A stretch of 64,000 bases of DNA from Acidobacteriota bacterium (GTDB lineage: Bacteria; Acidobacteriota; Blastocatellia; RBC074): contig JACPYM010000011.1 of the NCBI GenBank assembly GCA_016196035.1, positions 45,129 to 109,128 on the forward strand, read 5' to 3'. Positions 21,022 to 30,900 of the stretch are shown piece after piece. A model generated the notes under the pieces. It had not been told where the DNA came from and did no database searches. It was given only the letters and a program-made list of their open reading frames with translations. Position 1 is the stretch's first letter. Every line of letters starts with the position of its first letter. The position numbers and the translations under genes were made by a program.

Positions 21022-22578
21022 TCAAGGCCGCAAGCCGCGCCGCTTCACGCCCAATTCGGTCGGCAATAATTCGTATGCCAACGCAACCCAATCGCACAGC
21101 AAAGGCCGCGTCTCGCGCGGGTCAATGAGTTCCTCAATGCCGAAGCCTTCGGCGGTGCGGAAGGGTGAGCGCAATTCATTCAGCATCGTTTCGATCTCAC
21201 GCGTGCGGGCCGCCGGGTCGGGCGCGGCTTCGATGTCGCGTTTGTAGGCGGCCATCACACCGCCTTCGATGGGCAGCGAACCCCAGTCGCCCGACGGCCA
21301 GGCGTAGCGCAGATTCAAGGCCTGCGCATTGCCGTGCGCCGCGCCCGCCACGCCAAACACGCGGCGCAGGATGATCGAAACCCACGGCACCGTCGCCTGA
21401 TAGGCCGCCGCCATCGCGCGTGCGCCATAACGCGCCGTGCCCGCGCGTTCGGCCCGCGTGCCGATCAGGAAGCCGGGCTGGTCTACGAAATTGACGATGG
21501 GCAGATGGAAGGTGTCGCAGAGGTCAACGAAGCGCGTCATCTTTTCCGAAGCAGGCGCATCGAGTCCGCCGCCGCCTTGTTTGGGATCACTGGCCAGCAC
21601 GCCCACCGGATAACCGTGCAGGCGCGCCAGGCCTGTCACCAGCGGCTTGCCGTAATAGCGATTCAATTCAAACAGCGAATCATGATCGAGTACGAGGTTG
21701 AGCAGGCGGCGAATGTCGTAGGTCTTGCGCCGGTCGCGCGGAATGATTGATAACAATTCTTCTTCGCGGCGTTGCGGGTCGTCGCGGTTGTCTGAACGTG
21801 CGGGCAATTGCCAAACGTTCGCGGGCAGATAAGACAGGAAGCGGCGAATCTGGGCGAAGGCTTCTTCTTCGCTTTCGACTTCGTTATCCACCGCGCCGCT
21901 GCCATGTGCGTGGATGTGCGCGCCGCCGAGTTCTTCTTTCGTCACCTTTTCGCCGACGCCGCGTTCGACCACGGGCGGGCCAGCCACGAACAATTGGCTG
22001 ACGTTTTTGACCATCACCGAAAAGTGCGCATGCACGACGCGCACGGCCCCCAGGCCCGCGCACGGCCCCAGGCACGCCGAGACGACCGGAATTTCTGACA
22101 GCGAGGCGACGATGATGTCCCAGGCGGGATTGGCGGGCACGTAGGTGCGGCCTGTCATTTCAAGTGTCTTGACGCTGCCGCCGCCGCCCGTGCCTTCGAC
22201 CAGGCGGATCATGGGCAAGCGCAGTTCGCGGGCCATGCGTTCGGCGTAACTCATCTTGTGACCGATGGCGGCATCCGCCGCGCCACCGCGCACGGTGAAA
22301 TCATCGCCGCCCACGATCACACGCCGCCCGTCCAGGCGCCCGCTGCCACAGACGAAATTCGACGGTGTAAACGCGACCATCTCGCCGTTTTCATAAACGG
22401 CTTTGCCTGCGAGCGCGCCGGTTTCGTGAAAGCTGCCGGGATCGAGCAAACGATCAATGCGTTCGCGCACGGTGAGACGCCCATTGTCGTGCTGGCGCGC
22501 CACGTTGGCCGCGCCGCCGAGTTGTTTGGCGAGTTCGACACGGCGTTTGATTTCGTCAACTTCGGGTTGCCAGCTCAA
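21022..22578 (-). CDS. Acyl-CoA carboxylase carboxyltransferase (beta) subunit
   Basis: 518 aa, standard length for propionyl-/methylcrotonyl-/acetyl-CoA carboxylase beta subunits: transfers CO2 from carboxybiotin to an acyl-CoA. Two crotonase-fold halves are visible. The N half has RxTVRERIDRLLDPGSF and the oxyanion glycines GTGGGGS; the C half has FVDQPGF.G and RVFGVAGAAHGN. It is followed by the unrelated small exported protein and preceded by the DUF3598-like gene with a 3-bp gap, suggesting coupling. No biotin carboxylase or biotin carrier gene is in the window, so the acyl-CoA substrate cannot be assigned. Confidence 0.92.
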   Translation of the reverse strand: MSWQPEVDEIKRRVELAKQLGGAANVARQHDNGRLTVRERIDRLLDPGSFHETGALAGKAVYENGEMVAFTPSNFVCGSGRLDGRRVIVGGDDFTVRGGAADAAIGHKMSYAERMARELRLPMIRLVEGTGGGGSVKTLEMTGRTYVPANPAWDIIVASLSEIPVVSACLGPCAGLGAVRVVHAHFSVMVKNVSQLFVAGPPVVERGVGEKVTKEELGGAHIHAHGSGAVDNEVESEEEAFAQIRRFLSYLPANVWQLPARSDNRDDPQRREEELLSIIPRDRRKTYDIRRLLNLVLDHDSLFELNRYYGKPLVTGLARLHGYPVGVLASDPKQGGGGLDAPASEKMTRFVDLCDTFHLPIVNFVDQPGFLIGTRAERAGTARYGARAMAAAYQATVPWVSIILRRVFGVAGAAHGNAQALNLRYAWPSGDWGSLPIEGGVMAAYKRDIEAAPDPAARTREIETMLNELRSPFRTAEGFGIEELIDPRETRPLLCDWVALAYELLPTELGVKRRGLRP

Positions 22579-22581
22579 GGG

Positions 22582-23034
22582 CTATCCTTCCATTTGCACA
22601 CGTTGTTCTTTGATGATCGTGCGTTTGACGATTTCGCCGTGCTCGAACCAGTGCCAGGTGCGCGCGCGGTGCTTGCCGCAGGGGCTGAGCTGGATCATTT
22701 CGTAGAGATAATTTTCCGGCGCGGCTTTGTAAACCCAGGTCAGGATGATGGTCTTGTCGTCCACTTCCCAGGTGTAGCCGCTGATGCGTTCGGATTCCAG
22801 GTAAAGTTTGCCGTCGCGATAAGTGCCGGGGAATTGGTGAATTTCGGTGCGGCCATCGGTCCAGGTGTAGCGATTCGTCTGGTGATAATCGGCGGAACCG
22901 TCTTCGGGAAAAACGCTGGTCAGGTGCGAGGCGTGGCGGTCGAGCACGTTGCCCGCGTTATCAAGATAGATGTATTCGCCTTTCCAATCTCCCGCATGAC
23001 GGGCAAGTAAAGGCATCTCGGTACGGATAGACAT
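22582..23034 (-). CDS. DUF3598-like (lipocalin-fold) protein
   Basis: 150 aa soluble protein. The pattern of short beta strands (GDWKGEYIYLDNAG, TNRYTWTDGR, LYLESERISGYTW, KTIILTWVYK, RARTWHWF) and length resemble DUF3598-type lipocalin-like proteins. AAGGAG lies about 9 nt before the ATG at 23034. It is followed after 3 bp by the carboxyltransferase gene, so the two are very likely co-translated. Function unknown; binding of a small hydrophobic ligand would fit the fold but is inference. Confidence 0.75.
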   Translation of the reverse strand: MSIRTEMPLLARHAGDWKGEYIYLDNAGNVLDRHASHLTSVFPEDGSADYHQTNRYTWTDGRTEIHQFPGTYRDGKLYLESERISGYTWEVDDKTIILTWVYKAAPENYLYEMIQLSPCGKHRARTWHWFEHGEIVKRTIIKEQRVQMEG

Positions 23035-23189
23035 GATGGATTGCTCCTTGGGTAATGGTTACGAATAAGGCTTGGAACTTTATGCTGTATGCAGCGGCCA
23101 AGATACAACCGGTGTGGCGAAAAAGTCATGTAGCTGGCGGAGGGCAGGCATTCTGTAGCAAGAGCGCTTTAACGGCTTGGCTGAAACCC

Positions 23190-23489
23190 GAGTCCCGAAT
23201 CCTGATTCCAGCTATAGTTTTTAAGAAAAAGAATTTCCGAAAAGCCCCAAAGGGACGATCAGCCAACAGCCCAGGGTGCAGCCCTGGGGAGTCGTGCAAA
23301 TGGTTCGGCCAGCCCTGAAAGGGCGACAGCCAAGCCTATGGCTGTCGCCCTTTCAGGGCTTTGCACAATGACTCAATGTGCTGCCTGGGGCTGCATGCAC
23401 CCCAGGCTGTTGGCTGACGCTCCGTTGGAGCTGGCTCCGGAAATTCTTTTTCTTGAAGTCTATAGCTGGAATCAGGATTCGGGACTCAG
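23190..23489. repeat. 300-bp nested palindrome
   Basis: Outer arms 23190-23217 and 23461-23489 (GAGTCCCGAATCCTGATTCC and its complement). Further in are AAAAAGAATTTCCG / CGGAAATTCTTTTTCTT, then CCAACAGCCCAGGGTGCAG / CCCCAGGCTGTTGG, and at the centre AGCCCTGAAAGGGCGACAG with its complement around a short loop. Several concentric inverted pairs thus form one cruciform-like element. No ORF in it is credible. Confidence 0.88.
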
Positions 23490-23598
23490 TCTAAAGTCTT
23501 AATTGGAATCTGGGCGGCAGCGGAAACACCTGCTCCCAACACACACAGCGGCGCGTACATACCAATCTTGCGGAGTTCGATTTAGAATCCGCCCGCAC

Positions 23599-23777
23599 TA
23601 GATCGGTTTTCACATCGGTGTATGGGAAAAGTCGCGCAGCGGGACAGTACCGCGCGCGTGAGCAAGCGGCGCGTCAAGCTTACGCCATTGGCTGAGTCGC
23701 CCAGGCACCGCTTGCTTACGCGCGCGGTACTGTCCCGGCACAACGCGCGCCCGTAAACGCAATTGCAAACCGCTCTA
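23599..23777. repeat. REPIN/MITE-like element, full-length copy A
   Basis: 179 bp. Ends TAGATCGG...CCGCTCTA. Core arms 23641-23669 and 23708-23736 share GGGACAGTACCGCGCGCG and its complement, continuing through TGAGCAAGCGG / CCGCTTGCTTA. The outer halves (TCGGTTTTCAC..., GCAATTGCGTTTACGGG on the other strand) also pair imperfectly. It lies directly upstream of the LacI-family gene. Confidence 0.9.
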
Positions 23778-23798
23778 ATCTGCCAACAAGGAGCCTGC

Positions 23799-24836
23799 TT
23801 GAAGAAGAAAGTCACGATCCGCGATATTGGAAATCAACTCGGCCTGTCCGCCATGACGATCTCGCTGGCGCTGCGCGATCATCCGCGCATTTCGGCGCAA
23901 ACCAAGGCCCGTGTACTGGCGGCGATGAAAGAAATGGGCTACCGGCCCAACCGCGTGGCGCGCGCGCTGGCGACGGGCAAATCAAACCTGATCGGCGTCG
24001 TCGTGCCCAATAGTTCCGACCAGTATTACGCCGAAGTCATCCGCGCCATTGAGGACGCCGCGCGCGCCGCCGATTATCACGTGTTGCTCTGCAATGGTTC
24101 GTATGAGTTGGAGCATTACGCCGAGCGCGTGCGCGAGATGCTGAGCTTGCACGTGCAAGGGCTGATCGCCGCGCCGCCTTTCACCAGCGAACGCCCGAAG
24201 CTGCCAGCGTTTTGGCGCGAACTGGAACGCGATGACTTTCAGGTTGTGTTGATCAATCGCCAGTTGCGTCCGGCGCTCTTTCATCAGGTCGCGGCGGATT
24301 ACATTGCGGGCGTCAAACTGGTCGTCGCCGAACTCGCGGCCCGGGGGCATCGCCGCGTGGCCTATATTTCCGGCACGCCCGCGATGCTGCCGATACGCCA
24401 ACGCCTGACGGCCTTTCGCCGGCAAGCGCGTGAGGCCGGGCTCGCGCAAGATGCCGCACTTTATGAATACAGCGCGCTGACTTTTGCGGGCGGCTTTGAA
24501 GCGGGGCAACGCCTCTGGCAAAACAATCGCGTGAAACCAACGGCGGTGGTGGCTTTCAGCGATGTTGTCGCGGTGGGGTTGTTGCGCTTTCTCGATCAGT
24601 CCGCGATCAAGGTGCCGCAGGCAGTGTCGGTCGTGAGTTTTGATGGGACGCCCGTCGGCGCGTTCACCCACACCAGTCTGACCACGGTGGCGACGCCCAT
24701 GTACGAGATCGGTCAGCGCGCCTTTCAATTGCTGCTCGGGGCGATGGCCGGAGCATTTGCCGCGCCGCAAAGCGTCATCCTGCCGGTGGAATTGAAGCTG
24801 CGCGAATCTATTGGAACTGTCCCGCCGGTGCGCTGA
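23799..24836 (+). CDS. LacI-family transcriptional regulator
   Basis: 345 aa. The N-terminal HTH (VTIRDIGNQLGLSAMTISLAL) is followed by the hinge helix region YRPNRVARALATGKS and a periplasmic-binding-protein-like effector domain (IGVVVPNSSDQYYAEVI ... VVSFDGTPVGAFTHTSLTTV). I chose the TTG at 23799 because AAGGAG precedes it at optimal distance and the HTH begins right after; the longer frame back to 23763 falls inside the repeat element. A palindromic operator candidate lies 70 bp downstream in front of the sugar isomerase gene, so it probably represses that operon until a sugar ligand binds. Confidence 0.93.
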   Translation: MKKKVTIRDIGNQLGLSAMTISLALRDHPRISAQTKARVLAAMKEMGYRPNRVARALATGKSNLIGVVVPNSSDQYYAEVIRAIEDAARAADYHVLLCNGSYELEHYAERVREMLSLHVQGLIAAPPFTSERPKLPAFWRELERDDFQVVLINRQLRPALFHQVAADYIAGVKLVVAELAARGHRRVAYISGTPAMLPIRQRLTAFRRQAREAGLAQDAALYEYSALTFAGGFEAGQRLWQNNRVKPTAVVAFSDVVAVGLLRFLDQSAIKVPQAVSVVSFDGTPVGAFTHTSLTTVATPMYEIGQRAFQLLLGAMAGAFAAPQSVILPVELKLRESIGTVPPVR

Positions 24837-24847
24837 AGGTCTGGTAA

Positions 24848-24875
24848 TTTCCCGGCCAGGTTAGGCCGGGAAAGC
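24848..24875 (+). terminator. Hairpin after the LacI-family gene
   Basis: TTTCCCGGCC and GGCCGGGAAA with a 6-nt loop, 12 nt after the stop. There is no U-tract on the + strand (it is followed by GCATTGACA), so it is a weak or Rho-assisted terminator, or an insulator between the regulator and the downstream promoter. Confidence 0.6.
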
Positions 24876-24876
24876 A

Positions 24877-24918
24877 TTGACACGGTTGGAATCCCTGTGG
24901 TTTAGTTTACCGGTAAAC
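24877..24918 (+). promoter_or_regulatory. Promoter with LacI-type operator overlapping the -10
   Basis: TTGACA (24877-24882), 18-nt spacer, TTTAGT (24901-24906), then the perfect 14-bp palindrome GTTTACCGGTAAAC (24905-24918) overlapping the -10 end and start-point region. A central CG is typical of LacI-family operators. The promoter reads into the sugar isomerase gene at 25026. Seen directly; the pairing with the adjacent regulator is inference from position. Confidence 0.75.
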
Positions 24919-25025
24919 AAACCTGCAACACCAAGCAGGCTCACACACGCTGGGATTCAATCAAAGAACAATTCGATGTTTGCGCGAGGCAGTTGGCTGC
25001 AACTGCTTCATTGGAGCGGCTCTCG

Positions 25026-25907
25026 ATGCTTTCCCGTCGCACATTTCTGGCTGCCTTCCCGTTGACGCTGGCTACGGCGCCAGCCTGGCCGCTCAACAAA
25101 GCCGAAAGCAGCGGCGTCAAGCTGGCCTGCCAGACCAACGCCTGGCGCATTGACCCGCAGGATTTCTCGCAAGTGCTGGCGGTGCTGGGCAAGTTGAAAG
25201 AGTTGGGTTTTGAGGGTTTCGAGACCGGCTTCCGCAATTTGCAGGGGCAGTTCAACAACGCGGCGGCGGCGCGCCAACAGCTTGCCCAAACCGGGCTGCA
25301 ATTTTTTGGCGCGCATATCTTCCTCGATCAGTACGACGCACAAACGCACATTGCGCCGATGGATTTGGTGCAGAAGATTGCTGGCGGTGTTTCAATGCTT
25401 GGCGCGCAACGCCTGATCTTGAGCGGCGGCGGCTTGCTCAAGGACGGTAAAGTGGACGCCGAAGCTTTGAAACGAAAAGCGGCGGGTTTGAATGCAGCGG
25501 CCAAATACTGCCGCTCGAAAGGGCTGCGGCTGGCCTATCACAACCACGGACCGGAGTTCATGCAAAACGGTTTGGAGATTGAAGGGCTGTATCGCCTGAC
25601 CGACCCGGCGCTAGTAGATTTTCTGCTGGATTGCGGCTGGGCGGCACGCGGCGGCATGAACGTGCCCGCGTTTTTTGCCAAACATCAGCGCCGCATCATT
25701 GGCCTGCATTTGCGCGATTTCAAAGGCGACACACAGGTGCCGCTGGGGCAGGGCGATTTCCCGCTCAAGGATTTGGTTGCCGTCATCAAGCGCGTACAAT
25801 GGCGCGGCTGGGCGCTCAACGAAGAAGAACGGTTGAACGGCGAGAAGCCCGGCGAAAGCGCCGTGGCGCCTGCGCGGCAGACGCTGCGGCAAGTGTTTGG
25901 CAAATGA
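25026..25907 (+). CDS. Exported sugar phosphate isomerase/epimerase-type TIM barrel protein
   Basis: 293 aa of the xylose isomerase-like/AP-endonuclease-2 fold. The start ATG 25026 gives an N terminus with a twin-arginine-like motif (SRRTFLA) and a hydrophobic stretch ending in PAWP, so Tat export is likely. Conserved barrel segments seen: GFEGFETGFRNL, LAYHNHGPEF, LDCGWAARGG and IGLHLRDFKGD, carrying the usual metal-binding Glu/His/Asp residues. It is the first gene behind the LacI-type operator. Substrate unknown; with the Gfo/Idh gene it suggests periplasmic conversion of a sugar or cyclitol derivative (inference). Confidence 0.88.
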   Translation: MLSRRTFLAAFPLTLATAPAWPLNKAESSGVKLACQTNAWRIDPQDFSQVLAVLGKLKELGFEGFETGFRNLQGQFNNAAAARQQLAQTGLQFFGAHIFLDQYDAQTHIAPMDLVQKIAGGVSMLGAQRLILSGGGLLKDGKVDAEALKRKAAGLNAAAKYCRSKGLRLAYHNHGPEFMQNGLEIEGLYRLTDPALVDFLLDCGWAARGGMNVPAFFAKHQRRIIGLHLRDFKGDTQVPLGQGDFPLKDLVAVIKRVQWRGWALNEEERLNGEKPGESAVAPARQTLRQVFGK

Positions 25908-25910
25908 TCA

Positions 25911-25993
25911 CCGTACAGCAAGCTGCCAGCTTGCTGTTGTCTCGATAGGTACGACATTCGAAGTCAACAGCAAGCTGGCAGCTTGCTGTACGG
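25911..25993. repeat. Inverted repeat of the CAAGCTGSCAGCTTG family, copy 1
   Basis: Arms 25911-25938 and 25965-25993 are almost perfect complements and each contains the self-complementary AGCAAGCTG(C/G)CAGCTTGCT. It fills 85 percent of the 98-bp gap between the isomerase stop and the DinB-like start. Confidence 0.88.
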
Positions 25994-26005
25994 TTTGGAG
26001 AACCA

Positions 26006-26515
26006 ATGGCAATCAAAGAAGCACTCTTACCCGAATTCGATCAGGAAATGGCGACGACACGCAAAGTGCTCGAACGTCTGCCGACCGACAAACTCGAATG
26101 GACGCCGCATCCGCGTTCGATGGCGATGGGCCGTCTGGGCACGCACGTCGGCACGCTGTATGACTGGATGATCAAGACGCTTACGCTGGATTCGTTTGAT
26201 GTCGCTCCGGTGGACGGCGAACCATACCGCCTGCCCGATTTCAGCAGCACCGCCGCCATCGTCGAACGCTTCGAGGCGTTGGGCAAGGCGGCGCGTGCCG
26301 CGTTGGCCGAAGCAAGCGATGAACATCTGATGCAGCCGTGGTCGTTGCTGCAAGGCGGACAAACGCTTTTCACCATGCCGCGCCTCGTCGTGTTGCGCAG
26401 CTTTGTTTTCAATCACCTGATTCATCATCGCGGGCAATTGAGTTTGTACCTGCGGCTCAACGATGTGCCGGTGCCTGCGATTTATGGCCCATCGGCGGAT
26501 GAAGGGCAAATGTAG
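26006..26515 (+). CDS. DinB-superfamily (four-helix, metal-binding) protein
   Basis: 169 aa. The three-histidine metal site typical of DinB/YfiT-like proteins is visible: His in GRLGTHVG near residue 48 and the pair in HLIHHRGQ near 138-142. The fold is a four-helix bundle; family members are thiol-dependent transferases or damage-inducible proteins of unknown role. It lies inside the putative LacI-controlled cluster between two sugar-related genes, so it may act on an intermediate or thiol conjugate, but no specific function can be given. Confidence 0.88.
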   Translation: MAIKEALLPEFDQEMATTRKVLERLPTDKLEWTPHPRSMAMGRLGTHVGTLYDWMIKTLTLDSFDVAPVDGEPYRLPDFSSTAAIVERFEALGKAARAALAEASDEHLMQPWSLLQGGQTLFTMPRLVVLRSFVFNHLIHHRGQLSLYLRLNDVPVPAIYGPSADEGQM

Positions 26516-26525
26516 TTGCAATGCA

Positions 26526-26621
26526 GGGACAGTACCGCGCGCGTCAGCAAGCGGCGCGTCAAGTCAAGCCCGCTGGCACAACTGCACAGGTTCCGCTTGC
26601 TGACGCGCGCGGTACTGTCCC
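26526..26621. repeat. REPIN-like element, copy B (with compensatory change)
   Basis: Core only. Arms read GGGACAGTACCGCGCGCG-TCAGCAAGCGG and its complement. Compared with other copies (TGAGC / GCTCA) both arms changed together (TCAGC / GCTGA), preserving pairing. Located between the DinB-like and Gfo/Idh genes. Confidence 0.9.
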
Positions 26622-26649
26622 AACGCAGCGGCAGAGATAATAAAAGCAA

Positions 26650-27834
26650 ATGCAGCGAAGAAATTTTCTAATCAGCGCAGGCACAACGGTTCTCACGGCA
26701 GCCTCGTATCAACGCATTCTCGGTGCCAATGACCGCTTGGGGATGGCGCTGGTCGGCTGCGGACGGCGCGGGCGTGAGGTGATGGGCGCGTTTTTGAAAA
26801 CAGGACGCGCCGAATTGCGTTGCCTGTGCGACATCTATGACGTGCAGCGTGGCCGCGCGAAGGAACAACTTGGCGTGACTCCGCCCGAAGTCGGTACGTT
26901 GGAAGCAGCGCTGGCGCGCACCGACGTTGACGCCGTGCTCATCGGTATACCTGATCATTTGCATCTGACGCAGACACTGGCGGCGCTCAAAGCGGGCAAG
27001 CATGTCTATCTGGAAAAACCGACGTCGCATCAGTTTGAAGAAGGGCCGCAGTTTTTGGCGGCGGCCAAACAGTACGGCAAGGTCATTCAAACCGGCACGC
27101 AACAACGTAGCGGCGCGCATTACCGGCGCGCCAAGGAAGAGATTTTTGACAAAGGGAAACTGGGGCAGGTGATTTTCGCGCGCGCCATCTGGCACGACTT
27201 CCCCTGGCAGCGCCGCCGGATTGGCCCGCAACCCAAACCAGCGACGCTGGATTGGGAACGCTTTCTAGGGCCTGCGCGCAAGGTGCCCTACGAATGGATT
27301 CGCTATGATTCGTGGCGCTATTTCCCGGATTATGGCGGCGGCTTGCTGGCTGACATTCTGACGCATTGGGCGGATGTGGCGCAGTGGATGATGAACGAGA
27401 CGCGCCCGCTAAATGCGGTGGCGACTGGCGGGATTTATCAACTCAACGATGGACGCGAGAATCCCGACACAGTCAACGCGATCCTGCAATACAAAAACTG
27501 GAATCTGAGCTTTGAATCCTCCGTGCTGCCGATTCGCAATGAACGGCCCGGCGTGTTCTTTCAAGGCACGGATGGCACGCTGGAATTGACGCGGGCCGAA
27601 TATGTGGTTACCCCGAACAAGGGTGCGGTTGAAGTCGTCAAGGCCGAAGGCAATTTGGAAGTCGCCCACGCCAATAACTTCCTAGATGCAGTAAAAGATG
27701 GTAAAAAGCCGAACGCTGAAATCGAAATCGGATTGGCCGCGTGCAATCCGGTGCATTTGGCGAAGGCCGCCTATTGGCAGCGGCGGCGCATGAAGTTCGA
27801 TGCGACCGGCGCCAAAATCCTCACCGACAGTTGA
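26650..27834 (+). CDS. Gfo/Idh/MocA-family oxidoreductase, exported
   Basis: 394 aa NAD(P)-dependent dehydrogenase family. N terminus MQRRNFLISAGTTVLTAAS is Tat-like (RRNFL). The Rossmann motif is MALVGCGRRGREV; the sugar-binding half begins after the catalytic EKPTS segment (Lys in YLEKP). Other conserved parts: DHLHL, and DILTHWADVAQW. Such Tat-exported members often oxidise sugars or act in glycosidase-like retro-aldol chemistry with bound NAD. Part of the cluster behind the LacI regulator. Substrate not determinable. Confidence 0.92.
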   Translation: MQRRNFLISAGTTVLTAASYQRILGANDRLGMALVGCGRRGREVMGAFLKTGRAELRCLCDIYDVQRGRAKEQLGVTPPEVGTLEAALARTDVDAVLIGIPDHLHLTQTLAALKAGKHVYLEKPTSHQFEEGPQFLAAAKQYGKVIQTGTQQRSGAHYRRAKEEIFDKGKLGQVIFARAIWHDFPWQRRRIGPQPKPATLDWERFLGPARKVPYEWIRYDSWRYFPDYGGGLLADILTHWADVAQWMMNETRPLNAVATGGIYQLNDGRENPDTVNAILQYKNWNLSFESSVLPIRNERPGVFFQGTDGTLELTRAEYVVTPNKGAVEVVKAEGNLEVAHANNFLDAVKDGKKPNAEIEIGLAACNPVHLAKAAYWQRRRMKFDATGAKILTDS

Positions 27835-27980
27835 ACGAATACGCTTTGCTGGGATTGTCTTTTTCGCTTCGTCCGGATTGGTAAATGAAAGTGAGCTGAG
27901 GGTGGGACGTGTGCTAGCGTTTCCGCTTCAGCTTGCTGCTTACCCTTTCTTTACAACCAACACCAAGGAGGACAGTAAAC

Positions 27981-30900
27981 ATGCACAAAGCACTGGTGCG
28001 GAAGGCTGTGGCATTTTTTGGCCTGGCACTGCTTGCGTTACTGACCAGCGTCCCGGCGCTGGGCCAGGCAGTCTATGGCAACATCGTCGGCTCGGTCACC
28101 GACCCGCAAGGCGCGGCGGTGCCGAATGCCAAAGTGATCATCACCGATTTGGGGCGTGGCGTCGTGGTGACGGCGACGACCAACGAGTCGGGCAACTTCA
28201 ACCAGCGGTTCCTGATCGTGGGCCGCTATTCCGTCAAAGTCGAAGCGCAAGGCTTCAAGTCCGCCGTGCAGGAAGTCAGCGTCTCGGTTGACCAGGAAGT
28301 CTCGCTCGACCTCAAGCTGCAAACCGGCGCGGTCAGCGAACAGGTCACCATCACGGCGGAAGCGCCGTTGCTCAAAACCGAACGCAGCGACGTCGCGGTG
28401 ACTTTCAGCGAAAAGGCGCTGACGACGTTGCCGTTGCTCAATCGGCGTTTCACGTCGGTCGAATTATTCACGCCGGGTATAACAACCTGGCCCGGCCAAA
28501 CCGCCGCGAGCGAAGACCCGCAAGGTTCTTATCGCAAGATCGTCAACGGGCAAAGCTTCGCGGGCACGTCGCATTTGCTGGACGGCACCGACAATCACGA
28601 CTCGATGCTCGGTTTGATCGTCATCAATCCAACGCTCGAATCGGTGACGGAAGCCAAAGTCACGACTTCGGCCTATGACGCCGAGTTCGGCGCGAATGCG
28701 GGCGTCGTGAGCGCGCAAACCCGTTCGGGCACGAACAGCTTTCACGTGGTCGCGTTCGATTTTTTGAAAAACGATCACTTGAATGCGCGCAACCCCTTCA
28801 CCCAATTCCAACCGATTCGCGGCACGACTCGTTACATTCCCGTGACGCAGATCAATCAATACGGCGGCGCGGTCAGCGGCAAGATCATTCCGAACAAGCT
28901 GTTTTGGTTCGGCGATTATCAAGGCACGCGCCGCAACATCGGCGGCAGCGTGATCACGCGTGTGCCGACGGCGGCGGAACGCGCGGGCGATTTCAGCGCC
29001 ACCGGGTTGCCCAATATCTTTGATCCGGCGGGCACGGCGGCTCCGGCGGCTCGCACGCAGTTTGAATTCAACGGCAAGAAGAACGTCATTCCGACCAACC
29101 GCCTGTCGGCGCAATCGTTGGCCTTGCTCAACAAATACATTCCGTTGCCCAACTTCACCCCGGCCTCGGCTGACCTGCCGAACTATGTCGGCGCGGGTTC
29201 GGCCAAATTCAACGAAGACCTGACCAACACGCGTTGGGATTATTACGTGACCGAAAAAATGCACGCCTTTGGCCGTTACAGTTTCGCTGATTACCGGCTG
29301 ATCTCGCCGGGCGTGTATGGCAGCAACGGCGGCGGGATCGGATTCCAACCGACCTCGACCTTTGCAGGCGAGTCGAAGACGCGCAATCAGAGCCTGGCTT
29401 CGGGCTTCGATTACACCTTAAGCCCGGCATGGCTGACCGACTTCCGCTTCGGCTTCTATCGCTATCGCGTGAACGTTGATCCTGGGCAATCGCAAACGAC
29501 GCCGGCCAAAGACATCGGCATTCCGGGTTTGAATAACGACTCGTTCACGGGCGGCTTGCCGTACTTCCAGATCAATGGCGTCGGCGGTTTGGCCTTTGGC
29601 TATGCCCTTGGCGTGAATGCCTGCAACTGTCCGTTGCGCGAGAACGAGCGGCAGATTCAGTTCGTCAACAACTGGACGAATCTGCGTGGCAATCACACGT
29701 TCAAGTTCGGCGCGGACATCCGGCGCGCTTACAACTTGCGCATTCCGTCTGACCGCCATCGCGCGGGTGAACTCACCTTTGACGTAGCGCGCACGGCGGG
29801 GCCGACGGGCGGTGGCACGGGTTTGGCGAGCTTCCTGCTCGGCGACGTATCGAGCTTCGCCCGCTACGTCAGTACGATCACCGATGCCGAAGAGCGCCAG
29901 AACCGCTGGTTCTTTTATGGACAGGACACCTGGAAAGTCACCAAGAAGCTGACCATTAATTACGGGTTGCGCGAAGAGATTTATCGTCCGCAAACCGTGA
30001 CCGGCGCGGGCAAGGGTGGATTCATTGACGTCAACACCGGCGAAGTTTTGATTGCCGGTTCGCAAGGCGTCGGTCTTGACCTGAATCAGCGAGGCACCTT
30101 CACGACCATTTCGCCGCGCTTGGGCATCGCCTATCGCGTGACCGACAAGACCGTCATTCGCATGGGTTACGGACGCGGTTACGACATCGGCGTGTTCGGC
30201 TCGGTCTTCGGGCACAACGTGACGCAGAACCTGCCGGTGCTGGGCATTCAATCGAACGTCCCGGCGCAAAACTATCTGTCGGTTTTCACGCTGGCCCAAG
30301 GGCCGACGGCGCTTGATCCGGCGACGATTCTGAATAGCCAGCCCAAAGGCCCGAATGGCCGCCCGATTCTGCCCAACGGCGTGACGGCGTTCATTCTGCC
30401 GAAGACGCTGCGACTACCGACCAGCGATCAATGGAACCTGACGGTGCAACGGCAACTGCCCGGTGACATTTCGGTCGAAGCGGCTTACGTCGGCAGCAAA
30501 GGCACACACACCTTTGCCGGCACCGGCGGCGATTACGATTTCAATCAGGCGACCTTGCAGGGTTTCGGCACGCTGACGCTCAATCAGCGCAAGCCGTTCT
30601 TCAACAAATTCGGTTGGTCGCAAAACTTCCGTTATTACGGTTCGGATGCGAGCACCAATTACCACGGTTTGCAGATGAAGGCCGAGAAGCGTTTCTCGAA
30701 AGGCTTCTCGTTGATGAGCCATTACACCTGGTCGCGCTCGTTCAATTTCGACGGCACCTATTACAACATTGACGCGACGCAGGCTTACGGCCCGAATCCC
30801 CAAACGCGCAGCCACGTTTTCCTTTTCACGGGGATTTACGAGGTGCCAATTGGCAAGGGCAAACGTCTGCTCGGCAATGCGCCGAAAGCGGTGGACGCCG

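Noticed and set aside
23055..23318. 87-aa open frame in the 23-kb gap
   Set aside because: Runs into the nested palindrome; no SD or domain.
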